DNA from: JAEUIG01 sp046349775
GTDB lineage: Bacteria > Planctomycetota > Planctomycetia > Planctomycetales > Planctomycetaceae
Direction of reading: 5' to 3'
Length of the DNA: 64,000 nucleotides
NCBI GenBank assembly: GCA_046349775.1
Contig: JAXMBS010000024.1
Location: 1-64,000, forward strand
Numbering within the stretch: the stretch's first letter is position 1; each line of letters starts with the position of its first letter. Positions 1 through 10,893 of the stretch are shown piece after piece. Under the pieces are notes generated by a model, which was not told where the DNA came from, ran no database searches, and worked only from the letters and a program-made list of their open reading frames with translations. The position numbers were made by a program, and so were the translations under genes.

Positions 1-545
1 GTAACAAAGTCGCCAGCTACGACCCGCTGACAGGGGAACCGCTGTGGGAGTTCGCCGGCAGCACGACTGAATGCGTGACCTCCACGGTGACGGACGGCCG
101 TGTGGTCTTCTCGACGGGTGGCTATCCACAGAACCACGTGCAGGCGGTCGTGGCAGACGGTTCGGCCCAGGTGGCGTGGGAGAAGAAGGTCCGCGTCTAT
201 GTGCCGTCGCTGCTCCTGAAGAATGGGCATCTGTACCTGGTGACCGACGACGGTGTGGCGGCCTGCTGGCGGGTGGACGACGGTGAAGAGCTGTGGAAGA
301 GCCGGCTGGGAGGAACCTTTAGCTCGTCGCCGGTCCTGGCGGGGGACCGGATCTACGCCACGGACGAGTCGGGCCGGACGACGGTGTTCAAGGCGTCGCC
401 TGAGAAGTTCGAGTCGCTGGCAGAGAACCAGCTCGCCCAGGAGGTGTTCGCGACCCCGGTGATTGCCGGCGGGCGAATCTACCATCGCGCCGCGACGATT
501 GACGGGGACCAGCGGCAGGAATGGCTCTACTGCCTGGGGGAGTGA
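1..545 (+). CDS. PQQ-binding-like beta-propeller protein, C-terminal part
   Basis: The reading frame is open from base 3 to a TGA at 543-545, so about 180 C-terminal residues are seen and the start lies outside the window. Blade-type motifs recur: YDPLTGEPLWEF near the beginning, then GVAACWRVDDGEELWKSRL, SSPVLAGDRIYATDESG and ATPVIAGGRIYHRA. These match the WxF and 'aGgrIY' pattern of PQQ/BamB-like propeller repeats. In planctomycetes such proteins are usually secreted and of unknown substrate; here the function cannot be set more precisely. The frame shows no indels. Confidence 0.8.
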   Translation, partial: NKVASYDPLTGEPLWEFAGSTTECVTSTVTDGRVVFSTGGYPQNHVQAVVADGSAQVAWEKKVRVYVPSLLLKNGHLYLVTDDGVAACWRVDDGEELWKSRLGGTFSSSPVLAGDRIYATDESGRTTVFKASPEKFESLAENQLAQEVFATPVIAGGRIYHRAATIDGDQRQEWLYCLGE

Positions 546-937
546 GCGGGAGGATTCCGGATCCAGGACTCGAGCGACGCCGACTCGAAATCCTCGGCGC
601 GAATTTGACTGTCCATCGAATCCCCGAATCCTGAATCCGAGCTCCTGAATCCTCTCTGAGCGGCAGATCTTGCCGCAGATTTGGGCAACTTTGGCCGCGC
701 AATCGTTGCAATCGGCGCATGCGCTGTCTCCGCGAATTGCGCAACCGTCATTGCTTCTGGCGAAATAGGCATAGACCGGACGAAAGGTCTCATCCGCATT
801 ACCGGTGCGCACCGAAAACAAAGAAAACTCATCATCGTGGATGACCCCAGCGAAGTTACGCGTGGCGGGGCATGGCCATGATGTGCGGGCAGTTTGTCAC
901 TGCCGGACTCGGGGCGGAGTGCGACCAGGAGACAATC
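546..937. other. Intergenic region without a gene
   Basis: No convincing coding sequence. The first 110 bases (about 550-660) are built of variants of GAATCC / GATTCG, the same kind of degenerate spacer repeat seen at 41632-41662 and 45511-45565. A 12-bp perfect palindrome CGGTGCGCACCG lies at 803-814. A purine-rich GGAG at about 928-931 precedes the ATG at 938. Confidence 0.5.
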
Positions 938-3900
938 ATGAGGTCAACGTGGGGTGCGCTGATCGGTCTGGCATCAATAGTCATTGCGCCGATCCTGCCG
1001 GCGGTCGCGCAGGATGCCGCGTCTCCGATGGCAGTGACGTCGCAAGCGGTCCCGGCCTCCCCGGCCGCCGTGAATTACAACGGCACTGACACGTATACGG
1101 GGACCATTGGGATCGGCCAGGGCGGATACCTGTATTTCCGGAAGGACATCAATAACGGTGTCGGCTACCGCCAGGGTTTCTCGACGATTGGCGGATTCCA
1201 GCCTCTGATGCTCACGCCGAACGGCGGCCTGTTCGGCCAGGGCCAGATGTTCATCACCGACGACGGCCAGGTGGGCGGAAACCTGGGAGGCGGCGCCCGG
1301 TACTTCGCCGAAGAGGCGAACCGCGTGTTCGGCGCTTACGGGTTCTTCGATTTCGACGACACGCAGTCCGGTTTCAGCAATCAGCAGATTGGCATCGGCT
1401 TCGAGACCCTGGGCCCGATGTGGGACTTCCGAGCCAACGGCTACTTCCCACTCAACACGGATCAGCATTTCGTCAGGTTGAACTCCGTCAGCAGCACGCC
1501 CTTTTTCAGCGGCAATACGGCGCTGTTCACAGGGCAGGCCTTGTTTCAGAAGACCATGGTGGGGGGCGATGCGGAAATCGGCATTCCGCTGTTTGATCCG
1601 TCGGCCTTCGGTCGATTGCGGGTCTATTTCGGCGGCTACGGGTACGACGGAGCGAAAAAGGATCAGATCGGCGCCCGTGCGCGAATTGAAGACCACATCA
1701 ACGAGTACGTGACGATCGGCGCGGCGTTCATGCACGACGATGTCAACGGAGACATGGTCACGATGGCCGTCGACATTCGCGGCTGGAGCCGGGTGCTCCC
1801 GAACCTGAACAACCGCGACATCAGCAACCGGGCGAAGATGTTTCTGCCCGTCGTCCGGCAATACCGCATCGCCACCGAACGGTTCCAAAGCTCAATCACT
1901 GCCGCGGCTCTGGGCCCAATGGCACGCTGCCGAATGTCGTGTGGGTGGACAATTCCAACTGCCGCCGGCGATGGCACATTTGAGAATCCGTTCCACAACC
2001 TGCTGCCGAGCCGCGGCGGGAGCGGACTACATCCTGGTGCGGAATGGTGCCAGCTCGCAGGCGAACCTGCGCTCGGAGGCATCACGCTCGCCAACAACCA
2101 GATCATGTGTACGGCGAAGGCTTCAACTTCAACGTCGTCATCAATGGGAACGGCTTTGGCACCGGCGCGCGGGGAACTATGCGATCACCTCGCTGGTGCC
2201 CGGCTGGAACACGACCGGCGTGCATCCATTCCTCAGCAATCCGAGCGGCAACAGATCACCTGGCCAACAATAACCAGGTGGCCGGATCTTCAACATCGTG
2301 GATTCGTCCGCGAGCGCTATCAACGGGAACGGAATCAACAATTTTACACTGTCGCATTTGACTCTCGGCAGCACGAACGCCAGCTTGAAACGGTGGCTGG
2401 GGCATTGACTCGGTCAATGCGAGCGGCGTCGGCACGATCACGGATGCGGCGATGCTGAACAATACCCCGGGCGGCCTGATTGCGCAGAATATACACCGCT
2501 GCCGCTGACGCCGACTGTCGCGGGGACCTCGCCAGGACGACGCCGAACGTGACTGGCGGTTCTATCGGAATATTCTTCAAAGCCGACAATTCTCAGATCA
2601 ACGCCACGGTCTCCGACATTCGCGATTCCGGAAGCAACGCAGGGCTTATAGCCCGATCGTCCAACTCCGGAGACATCAGCCTCGCTGTTACCAACGCGTC
2701 CTTCAACAACGCGACAGCCAACGGCATCGACTTGCAAGCGGACGGTGCTGGCTTGTCATTCAACTTCACCGACGTGAAGGCGGACGATGCCGCTGTATTG
2801 GGGCTTGTGGTCTATATGCTCAATGGCGCTGATGTGACCGGCACCGTTAGCGGCACCACGTTGGGGGGGAGCTCGTTCTCCAACTCGGGAGACCAGGGGG
2901 TCTACCTGAGAGCTGACAATGACGCAGTCGCGACTAACAGCATCACCTTCTTCCAGACAGCGATGAACGACAACACTAATGTGGGGTTGTATATCGATTC
3001 GCTCAATGGCTCGCAGTTCACGGCGAATTTCAACACCGGCACGATTAACAACAACGGCATTGACAACATCTTCACGAATGTGGACGGCGGGTCGACCCTG
3101 ACGCTGAATGTCGATCCCTCCGATTTGAGCGGCGCAGTAACTGGCAGTGGATTCGAATTCGACGTGAACAACGGATCCAGCCTCTTCGCGAACCTGGATG
3201 CCGTGACGATTACAGGAAGTGGATTCCAAGGCATCAACGGCTTCGTGAACAACGGCAGCACAGCGACGCTGACGGTGAACAATTCGAACATCACTCAGTC
3301 TCAAGAGTACGGAGTCTTGATCCAGGCGCAGAACGGTTCCACGGCGACAACCAACATTACCGGCACGGTGATCGGCAGCAACAACCAGTCCCTTGTTGGA
3401 TTTGGGGGCATCGGCATCTTCGCCGACAACTCGACGACCAACCTCAATATGTTCCAGACGGACGTCACCAACTCCTCCGGAACTCAATTTCTTGGTCTCT
3501 GGTCGCGGACGCTCAACGGCGGCACATTCAACGGCGACATCGACACGACCAACTTCTTTGACAACATCGGCGATGGTGCACGCGTTGAAGTTCATGGCGC
3601 CGGGTCTCTCGCCAACGTCGATTTCATCTCGACCGGGGCAATCGGCAACAGCGGCAACGGCGTGAACCTGATCGCCGACACCGGTGCGACGCTCCAGGCG
3701 TCCGTCAGCGGCACCTCCGCCTTCTCGGCGAACACCGGCAACGGCCTGCTGCTCACCGCGACGGGGGGCACTACGATCGCCCAGGTGACCGGTTCGGGCG
3801 CCAGCACGTTTGACAACAGCCTCAACGGTGCAGGCGTCCGGATTGACGCGACCGCGGTGGCCCAGATCGTGGCGAACATTGCCGGCGGGGCGTCGAACAA

Positions 3901-5301
3901 CGCGACCAACGGCATGGAATTCAACATCACGAACCAGACGGCGTCCGGTGCTGATCTGTCCGTGAACGGGTCATTCAATGACATGAGCCGCAACGGCAAC
4001 AACGGCGTGCTGTTCAACATCACGGGCTCGAACGTGGCGCGGGCCTCGGCCAGCAACCTGTTCGCCGAGGGGAACGGTCAGAACGGCATTCTGTACAGCA
4101 TCACCAACAGCACGCTCAACAACGTGAGCGGTTCCCCGATCTCCGTGTCCAACACGTTCCTGCAGTCGAACGGCCAGTCCGGCCTGAGTTTCGCGCTGAC
4201 GGATGTGAACGGAGCGGACAGCACGACATCAGCATCAGCGGCAACACACTGGACCTGAACACGCGGGACGGTCTGCGGATCGTCAATACGTCGGCCGCAG
4301 TGCCTGCCAATCGGGTCGACATCTCGGCGACCTTCAACGAGATGAACACCAACGTGAGCCGCGGCATGAACGTCCTGAACCGGGGCAACGCGAACATGAG
4401 CCTGAATGCGTCGTCCAACACGATCGACTCGAACGAGCATGAGGGCGTGTACATCATGAATACGGCCTCGACGACCCGTCGGCCGAATCGGGTTTGACCG
4501 GCGGCGAACGGGGCAGTCAACGCCAAGCCGATTATGAACCTGGTGTTCAACAACAACACCGTGACGAACAACGGCGCGACGGCGACGACGGTGGCCGCAG
4601 GGGGCTTTGTCCTGCGGGTCGGCACCAGCGACGCTGGGCACCAGCTTTACGGATGACGGCGGCACAGCGACGGGCGGCCGGGGCGGTGTAGTGGCCTCGA
4701 TGGACAGCAACACGTTCACGACCAACACGACTGCCGATGTGTACTTCCGACTCGTTCCGCTCGACCGTCAACCCGGTGACGACCGCCGGCACCTGGACGG
4801 ACAACAACACGAATGGAGTCCCCGGCGACGACGTCTTCTCGGTCGGGACCTATCGAGCCGACCCGACGCGCGGCTGGACCTGACGTTCTCGAACAACACC
4901 GGCGACAACCTGGCCGGAACGAACGGGGGTGCGTCGCATACAATCCGGAAGCGCAGTTCAAGTCCCGGACCAATGCTCTCGGCGGCGAAGGGGCGGATGG
5001 TCAGGGCCCCTTCATCAGCGCGACGCGAGATCGCAATGCTCAGCGACTGGCATTCCGCGGCGCGTTGCCGCCGACAATGACGGCCGGAAATGCCTTCCTG
5101 TTCTCGGGCATGGGGACGAGTTCGTTCCGCGTGCAGAACATCAACAACGTGTTCACCGGCGGGAATGGCTTCGTCCTCGATGTCGCACCGTATGTGAATC
5201 CGCTCACAGATGCTCAGGGCGTCGATGCGGCCAGTGCCGCGGTCACGTCTCCGCTGGCCGATTTCGACACCATGCCGTGGGGCTGGAGCGTGCTGCCGTA
5301 G
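938..5301 (+). CDS. Secreted inverse-autotransporter-like barrel with parallel beta-helix passenger (frameshifted)
   Basis: ATG 938 is preceded by GGAG and encodes a signal peptide (MRSTWGALIGLASIVIAPIL, then an AxA-type site). Residues about 50-310 have alternating aromatic/glycine strands such as YGFFDFDDTQSGFSNQQIGI, resembling the inverse autotransporter (intimin-type) barrel. A linker VWVDNSN...GDGTFENPFH then leads into Asn/Ser/Thr/Gly-rich repeats typical of right-handed beta-helices; the protein ends MPWGWSVLP. The whole is about 1,450 residues. The frame is intact at 938-1890, broken several times at 1,900-2,560, intact at 2560-4230, and broken again at about 4235, 4490, 4630, 4760 and 4935. 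The residues reconnect sensibly across each break, so I treat it as one gene. Likely an outer-membrane-anchored surface or adhesin protein; that role is inference. Confidence 0.7.
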
Positions 5302-5330
5302 TCTGAGAGCTTAAGGACTCGAATTTCTCG

Positions 5331-5358
5331 ACAGGCCGCGTCGCAAGACGCGGCCTGT
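5331..5358 (+). terminator. Perfect stem-loop after the beta-helix gene
   Basis: ACAGGCCGCGTC (5331-5342) and GACGCGGCCTGT (5347-5358) form a perfect 12-bp stem around a GCAA tetraloop, 30 bases after the stop codon. It is followed by GTTGTTG rather than a pure T run, so it is a strong hairpin with a weak U-tract. The position fits an intrinsic terminator. Confidence 0.65.
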
Positions 5359-5508
5359 GTTGTTGATCCCGTCGCACTTCGCGCACGTCATACCGAGCTG
5401 GAAAGTCCCGCTGGTCAGGTGTGCGGGTAATCCCTAGAATCGACGCACAGGAGAACTTCGGCGGCATGCTGCGCCGCAGCCCGGAAACTAGAGCAGGATA
5501 GTTGTTCC

Positions 5509-6384
5509 ATGCCCGATCCTCGCGTGTCGCTCAAGAACCCCTGGATCGCCGGCGTGCTCAGTTTCCTGATTCCGGGCGCGGGTCAGCTTTACCAGGGACG
5601 GTTGTTCAAATCGGCCGTGTTCTTTTTCTGCATCCTCGGCCTGTACTCGACGGGGATGCTGATGGCGGACTGGAAGGCGGTGTACATCCATCGTCCGGGG
5701 AACCGTCAGCCGCAAGGGAAGGCACACACGTTGCAGTTCCTGGCGCAGGCGGGAGTCGGCTTGCCGGCGGTCTGCGCGCTCGTTCAGAACCGGAGGTTCT
5801 ACTCTCCGGAGAACCAGGAGACTGACTCGCTCAATGCTCCGCTGACGGCGTCATTCGACGGTGAATACCGGCCCAACGACGGGGCAGCCGAGGTGCCGAT
5901 TCAAGGGACGATCGAACTCGCGCCGACGGAGGGCCGGTTCGGCAAGTCCGTTGAAGGACGATTTTACGGCCATGATCGCGACGGCCACGAAGTCGAGCTG
6001 CAGCTCGGCGAGAGCTTCGAGTTGGAAGAGCCGATCAATGCGAGCCGCGGGCGCGATCTGGAAGTCGACGTGGTCAAGGCCCAGGGGGATTCGCTGCAGG
6101 TGATCGGCAAGCTGGACGGCGACATTCCACGTCCCTTCTACGACTGGTTTGTCGTTCCGGTAAAAACGGAGCAGGAACGACGGATGCACCAGCGACTTGG
6201 CAAGTTTCACGAGTTGGCGATGGTGTTCACCTGGGTGGCCGGACTGCTGAACATTCTGGCCGTCTGGGACGCACTCGAGGGCCCGGCATACGGCTATGGC
6301 GACGAATTGAATGAATCGGCGCCGGACGAAAAACAACGGGCGAGCGGGACGGCCAAGCCGGAGCGCGCGACGGCGCCGGTTTAG
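5509..6384 (+). CDS. Membrane protein, DUF6677-like
   Basis: Intact frame of 291 residues starting at ATG 5509. The N-terminus carries the hydrophobic motif FLIPGAGQLYQGR followed by FKSAVFFFCILGLYSTGM, the 'PGxGQxYxG' signature of small TM2/DUF6677-type membrane proteins that are common in planctomycetes. A central soluble part (about residues 105-225) has alternating acidic and hydrophobic residues. A second hydrophobic stretch (ELAMVFTWVAGLLNILAVWD) lies near residue 235, and the tail is charged and probably disordered. No enzymatic motif is visible. The assignment to DUF6677 is from memory of the family pattern. It precedes a small membrane protein and cysS on the same strand. Confidence 0.6.
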   Translation: MPDPRVSLKNPWIAGVLSFLIPGAGQLYQGRLFKSAVFFFCILGLYSTGMLMADWKAVYIHRPGNRQPQGKAHTLQFLAQAGVGLPAVCALVQNRRFYSPENQETDSLNAPLTASFDGEYRPNDGAAEVPIQGTIELAPTEGRFGKSVEGRFYGHDRDGHEVELQLGESFELEEPINASRGRDLEVDVVKAQGDSLQVIGKLDGDIPRPFYDWFVVPVKTEQERRMHQRLGKFHELAMVFTWVAGLLNILAVWDALEGPAYGYGDELNESAPDEKQRASGTAKPERATAPV

Positions 6385-6526
6385 CGGCCCGAACTTGAGT
6401 CTGTTACGAGATGCTTCGAAAGACCCCTTACCCGGTTACCCTCTGGGTGCCACTCCCCCGATTGAAGCTTCTGCTGAACTCCGGACAGTTCGCGGCGGAG
6501 AGGGGGGAAGAGAAACGGAACTGACG

Positions 6527-6715
6527 ATGCTCACAAACATCGGCCTGACGTGGTATCTGTTTCCGCTGGCTGCGGCGATCAGCCTGGTGTACAGCGCGAC
6601 GCGCTATGAATCGACCAGCAAGATCATTAACCGGGCGATCCGCCTGTTTTTGCAGGTGTTGTTTTTCATGGGAGTGATCCTCGGAGTGCTGCTGGCACTG
6701 TCGTTCCGGCTGTAG
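6527..6715 (+). CDS. Small conserved-type membrane protein, 62 aa
   Basis: The frame is open further upstream, but ATG 6527 is preferred because GGGGGGAAGAGAAACGGAA just upstream offers a Shine-Dalgarno sequence and the protein then begins directly with membrane sequence. Two helices are predicted: TWYLFPLAAAISLVYSA and LFLQVLFFMGVILGVLLALS, joined by a polar, Arg-containing loop. I do not recognise a named family. It lies 142 bases after the DUF6677-like protein, so the two may be co-transcribed. Confidence 0.6.
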   Translation: MLTNIGLTWYLFPLAAAISLVYSATRYESTSKIINRAIRLFLQVLFFMGVILGVLLALSFRL

Positions 6716-6744
6716 TGCAACGACACGCAAAGATTTCAGGGTGC

Positions 6745-6761
6745 CACTGGCTCTGCCAGTG
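6745..6761. repeat. Hairpin repeat CACTGGC-TCT-GCCAGTG
   Basis: A 7-bp perfect stem with a 3-base loop, embedded in GGTGCCACTGG...CAGTGC, directly after the small membrane protein gene. The same unit occurs in degenerate form at 57435-57530 inside a coding sequence. A further half-copy (GGCGAAGCCAGT) is seen at about 6797-6808. The rest of the 6716-7025 spacer shows no gene. Confidence 0.6.
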
Positions 6762-7025
6762 CGAATTCCGTTCAGTGTTCGGCTGGAAATGCACAGGCGA
6801 AGCCAGTCGCACCCGGCACAAAAGCGGAATCGCCACACCCTTCGCTGTGCGACGCGATGTGCCACCCCGATTGCTGAGTAACGCTCGGAGGACTGAAGGC
6901 GGAACTCAAACGGGCGGTACTCCAACGGAAACCGGGGATGCAATTGTCCCGGATTTCGCTATCTTTTGCGGCGCGACGGACGCCGACGGTCCGCGCTGAT
7001 CCCCGTTCCGCCTCCTCCCAGTGCC

Positions 7026-8600
7026 ATGCCCCTGCGCGTCTACAACACACCGACTCGTGATAAAGAGGACTTCCGCACGCTCGAGCCCGGCCGCGACGAT
7101 GTACCTGTGCGGGCCGACCGTCTACAAGCCGGCCGCACATCGGCCACATGGTCGGGCCGGTCATCTTCGACACGATCAAACGGTATCTCACTCACTCCGG
7201 GTACCAAGTGACGTTCGTGATCAACATCACTCGACGGGACGACAAGCTGATCGTGAAGGCGGCCGAGCTGGGAACAAGCGTCAAAGAGCTGGCACAGAAG
7301 ATGACGGCCGACTACTTCGACAACCTGCGCCGATGGGGTCGATACGATCGACCACTTCCCGTATGCGACCGATTACATCGGCGAGATGAAAGGCCATCGG
7401 GCGGCTCATCGAGAACGGGACGGGCCTACGCGGTCGACGGCGACGTGCGCTTCAGCGTCATGGTGACAACGACTACGGCAAGCTGAGCCGGCGGGTCGAT
7501 CGAACAAATGCTGGCGGAACGCAAGGGCGTCGAGGCGAACGACTGCGCGGTGGACCTCGGCCATTCTCGCGCTCTGGAAATCGGCGAAGCCGGGGGAGCT
7601 GGCGTGGACAGCCTGCGGGGCCAGGACGGCCGGGGTGGTACATCGAATGCTCGGCAATGAGCCTGAAGCTGCTGGGGACCTGATCGAAGGTCCACGGCGG
7701 CGGCTGACCTGATGTTCCCGCACCATGGAGAAATCGAGTTGCCGCAATCGGAATCGGCGAGCGGCCGGCCATTTGTGCGGTACTGGCTGCACAACGGGCT
7801 GATGCGTAGCCGGCGCTGCGCAGCGGCAAAAGTGGGGGGCAGCACGATCGCCGTGGATGCGCCGGCGGCCGACGCGGCGGCCGAGCAGATCGCCGGTGCT
7901 TCGGCGGGGTCGGCGGGGGCGGAGTCGGTGAAGACGGCGGTGTTTCGCGCACCAGCGCCGGAGGGTAGGCGGATTTTTCCTCTTGTCGACGCATTACCGC
8001 AGCCTGATCGACTTCTCGCTGGAGAACATTACAGCGACCGCCAAGAGCATGGACGGTTTCTACCGGCTGTTCGAGACGTGCGAACGGATCACCGGCCGCA
8101 GCTTCTACGGACTGGTGCCGCCAAGCCGGCGGGCGGACTCCGCCGCGACGGGACTGGCCGACGTCGCCGCCGTGGCGCCGGAATTTGCGGCGGAGCTGAA
8201 GCTGCTGTCCGAGCGGTTCCTGGAGGCGATGGACGACGATTTCAATACGGGCGGGGCGATCGGCGTGCTGTTCGAGATGCGGCGGAGCATCAACAGCTAC
8301 ATCAATGCCGCGAAACTCGAGGAGTCGGCCAAGCCGGAGCAGCAGGGAGCGCTGCTGGCGGCGATGACGCGGCTGAAGGAGCTGTCGAACGTACTGGGGG
8401 TGTTTCGCCAGCCCCAGCAGAAATCGCCTGGTCAGGACGACGAGCTCGTGAACGGGCTGATGCAGTTGATCCTCGATATCCGTGCGGATGCGCGGAAGAC
8501 GAAGAACTGGGGCGTGGCGGACAAGATTCGCGACGCACTGAAGTCGCTGAATGTCGTCGTGGAGGACGGGAAGGAGGGCGTGCGCTGGAGCCGCGGGTAG
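7026..8600 (+). CDS. cysS: Cysteine--tRNA ligase (multiply frameshifted)
   Basis: Charges tRNA-Cys with cysteine in the cytoplasm. ATG 7026 gives MPLRVYNTP, then after a frame change MYLCGPTVYK (the zinc/cysteine-binding CGPTVY motif), then MVGPVIFDTIKRYL, RPGWHIECSAMS (interrupted), MFPHHGEIELPQSES, YWLHNGLM and finally an intact stretch from about 7985, STHYRSLIDFSLENI to the stop at 8600. These are class I CysRS landmarks in the right order, and total length (about 524 residues) fits. At least six frame changes lie between 7,095 and 7,985. The normal KMSKS loop region is not clearly readable, and planctomycete forms diverge there. Because the gene is normally single-copy and essential, sequence error is more likely than decay. 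Confidence 0.85.
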
Positions 8601-8701
8601 CGGGTCGCCTGCCACCCAGGGTGCGCTCGCTTTGCTCGCGACCTTGGGCTGTCGAGTGCTGCTCTTGCAGGGCAGATTCGATCCGGTCGGAAACCGGTCG
8701 T

Positions 8702-10780
8702 CTACTTATCGGACTTCGCAGCGTCCGGTTTCGCTTCAGTCGCTGCGTCGCCCTTAGCCTGTTCTGACGCTTCAGCCGGAGTTTTCTCTTCCGGCTTGGC
8801 ATCGGGTGCGGCCGGCTCGGCGGGATTGGTATCACTCGGCGCTTGCGGCTTTGATTCCGCGGCAGGCTCCGTCTCGTCGGCCGGCTTGGTGGAAGTGTCG
8901 CCCGCCGGCGGTGGCAATGTGATTGGGAGCCCGGGGGGCGTTGTTCCGGCGCCGGCGGCCGGAGTGGCCGGCGGTGTGGCGGGCTCGACGAGTTCGCTGC
9001 GTTCGACTTTCAGTTTCGTGAACAAGTCGGCCGAGATCACGTAGTACCAGGGGGCGAAGCGGTCGTTGAGTTCCTTGGCACGCTTCTGGCCGTCTTCGAT
9101 CTTCGTGTCGAACGCCTTGTTCTTCGCCTCGTAGTCGGCGAGGTCGGCCTCGTACTTCTTGAGTGCCGCTTCATACTCCTTCTTCGGATCGGGCGGCGTT
9201 GCCGGCTGCTCGGCAGGCTGCGATTCGCTTGCGGCGGGTTGTGCGGCGGCGTCGGTCGCAGCTGGCAGAGTGGCCGCCTCGGCAGCGGGCTTGTCCGCCG
9301 CCGGCGCGGCATCACCCGTTGCCGCGGGAGGCTCGGCCGGCTTGTCGCCAGAATCGGCTTTGGCGTCGCCCAAAGCGTCGTCGGCATTTTCACCGTCCGC
9401 TTCTTCTGCGGCTTTGTCGAGCGGATCCTTCTCGGATTCGTCGGCTGCGGCGGCGCCGTCGGCGGGTTTTTCGGCAGCGGCACCGGGCGCAGCGGGCTGC
9501 GGTTCGACTCCGGAAGGCGGCTCAGGCTTCGCCGGGGCGGTGGGACGTTCGCCGAGGAGGGACTCATCAAACGTGGCCGTGATGAACACATAGCGGTTCT
9601 TTTTGACCGCGTCGTCAGACTTCTTGTCGTCGGGCTTGTCGGCGTCGGCTGCCGATTTGTCGGCGCCTTCAGCGGGCTTATCGGCTCCGTCGGTCTTGGC
9701 GGCATCGGTGGAGGTCTCGGCGGCGGAGCCGACTTCGATCTCCGCGTCAGTCCCGCTGAGGACTTCGCCGAACCGCAGGTTGTAACGAATGCCGTCGTCG
9801 GCGCCGGCCAGGATTTCGCCTTCGTTGGAGACGAGCTGGCTGTCGCGCGTCAGGAAGAAACCCGCGCGCTGCATCTGGATCTGTTCGATCTGGTTGAGCG
9901 CCGCTCCCTCGACCCCTTTCAGGATTTCCACGAGACCGGCCGGTTTTTCGCGCACACCGACAATTTTGAGGTCGTCGAGCGCGAAGGTCATCTGATTGAC
10001 CGTCGCTTCCTTCACCTTTTCCTTCGCCGCGTCGAGGCCTTCCAGCTCCCATTTCGCATTGGCGTCGCCAGGCTTCTTCGTGAGGACGCTGACCTCTCCC
10101 TGATTGATGCTGCCGCGCTGTTCGTCCACCTGGTAGCGGTCGATGACCAGTTGGACGAGCTTGTTCCGGTCGAGCTGGAGCAGGTCGGGTTCGATCCAGT
10201 CGGCAAACTTGGTGGAAACTTTGAGACCGGAGAGCTCGGCGCGAAAGACGTGATTGTCGTCCGGCTTGCGGACGTAATACACGTTGCCGGTCTCATCAAC
10301 CTTCTTCCCGACGATGAGGTCGACAAGCGCTTTCCCCCCCTGGGACAGCGTAATGCGCGAGCCGCGGCCCTCGGTGCCGGTGATCTTGTCGTCCAGCGGA
10401 TCGAGGACGCCGAGGCGCTTCTGGTCCTCGGCCGTTTTGCCGGCGTAGAGACCACGCTTGATACCGATCACGGAGGCGGCCGTCTTGGCGAGCTGATCCT
10501 GGCCGTCGGCCGGATAGTTGTGGTGCGAGGGGATCCGCCACAGGCCGTCCTTGAACTCGACGTTGAACAGGTTGACCTTGGCGGCGTCCTTGTCGTAGGC
10601 GGCCACGCGCAAGGCGGTGGCCTTGGTGGCGTCCTGGAAGTCGGGGAAGAACTCCTCGCCCACGAGCGCAGCGTCGTTGAGCCTGGCGGGGCGATTGTAA
10701 ACGGAGGTCGCAACGGCACCGCCGAGGCAAATGGCAGCGGCGACGACAAAGGTCAGAGTTCGCAGAGTGCGCTGGTTCAT
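8702..10780 (-). CDS. DUF4340 domain-containing protein of the Gld-like ABC module
   Basis: Intact 692-residue frame. An N-terminal membrane anchor (LTFVVAAAICLGGAVATSVY) is followed by the DUF4340 region (about residues 60-330: IVGKKVDETGNVYYVRK, FADWIEPDLLQLDRNKL and similar beta-rich segments). Residues about 355-560 are almost entirely Ala, Pro, Glu, Asp and Lys and must be disordered. A short ordered piece (APWYYVISADLFTKLKVER) precedes another Pro/Ala/Glu tail. DUF4340 proteins commonly sit with GldG-type ABC accessory genes, as here: the upstream neighbour 113 bases away is the fused permease-GldG protein. Probably envelope-located; substrate unknown. The long disordered insert is extreme for the family. 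Confidence 0.85.
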   Translation of the reverse strand: MNQRTLRTLTFVVAAAICLGGAVATSVYNRPARLNDAALVGEEFFPDFQDATKATALRVAAYDKDAAKVNLFNVEFKDGLWRIPSHHNYPADGQDQLAKTAASVIGIKRGLYAGKTAEDQKRLGVLDPLDDKITGTEGRGSRITLSQGGKALVDLIVGKKVDETGNVYYVRKPDDNHVFRAELSGLKVSTKFADWIEPDLLQLDRNKLVQLVIDRYQVDEQRGSINQGEVSVLTKKPGDANAKWELEGLDAAKEKVKEATVNQMTFALDDLKIVGVREKPAGLVEILKGVEGAALNQIEQIQMQRAGFFLTRDSQLVSNEGEILAGADDGIRYNLRFGEVLSGTDAEIEVGSAAETSTDAAKTDGADKPAEGADKSAADADKPDDKKSDDAVKKNRYVFITATFDESLLGERPTAPAKPEPPSGVEPQPAAPGAAAEKPADGAAAADESEKDPLDKAAEEADGENADDALGDAKADSGDKPAEPPAATGDAAPAADKPAAEAATLPAATDAAAQPAASESQPAEQPATPPDPKKEYEAALKKYEADLADYEAKNKAFDTKIEDGQKRAKELNDRFAPWYYVISADLFTKLKVERSELVEPATPPATPAAGAGTTPPGLPITLPPPAGDTSTKPADETEPAAESKPQAPSDTNPAEPAAPDAKPEEKTPAEASEQAKGDAATEAKPDAAKSDK

Positions 10781-10893
10781 AGGGAGCTTTCAGCGATCAG
10801 CGGTCAGGTGTCAGCAAAGGGGTTGTCGGCTATCGGTTGACAGTCAACGGTCAAGGGGGACTCGTGTCGCACCCATCGATCAACCATAAACTG
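10781..10893. repeat. Degenerate TCAG / TTGTCGG spacer repeat
   Basis: The gap between the DUF4340 and GldFG-like genes holds TTTCAGCGATCAGCGGTCAG, GTGTCAGC, GGTTGTCGGCTATCGGTTGA and TCAACCATAAACTGTCAACG. Close relatives fill the gaps at 13720-13882 and 40764-40846. The motif ATCAACCATRAAC also recurs at about 42057. Confidence 0.5.

Noticed and set aside
803..814. 12-bp palindrome CGGTGCGCACCG as a terminator or operator
   Set aside because: Too short for a confident hairpin, no T run, and isolated; likely chance in GC-rich DNA.
974..1888. 304-residue open frame on the minus strand
   Set aside because: Antisense to the barrel domain of the secreted protein, which has a signal peptide and ribosome binding site.
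9239..10840. 533-residue open frame on the plus strand
   Set aside because: Antisense to the DUF4340 gene; begins in low-complexity Gly/Arg sequence.
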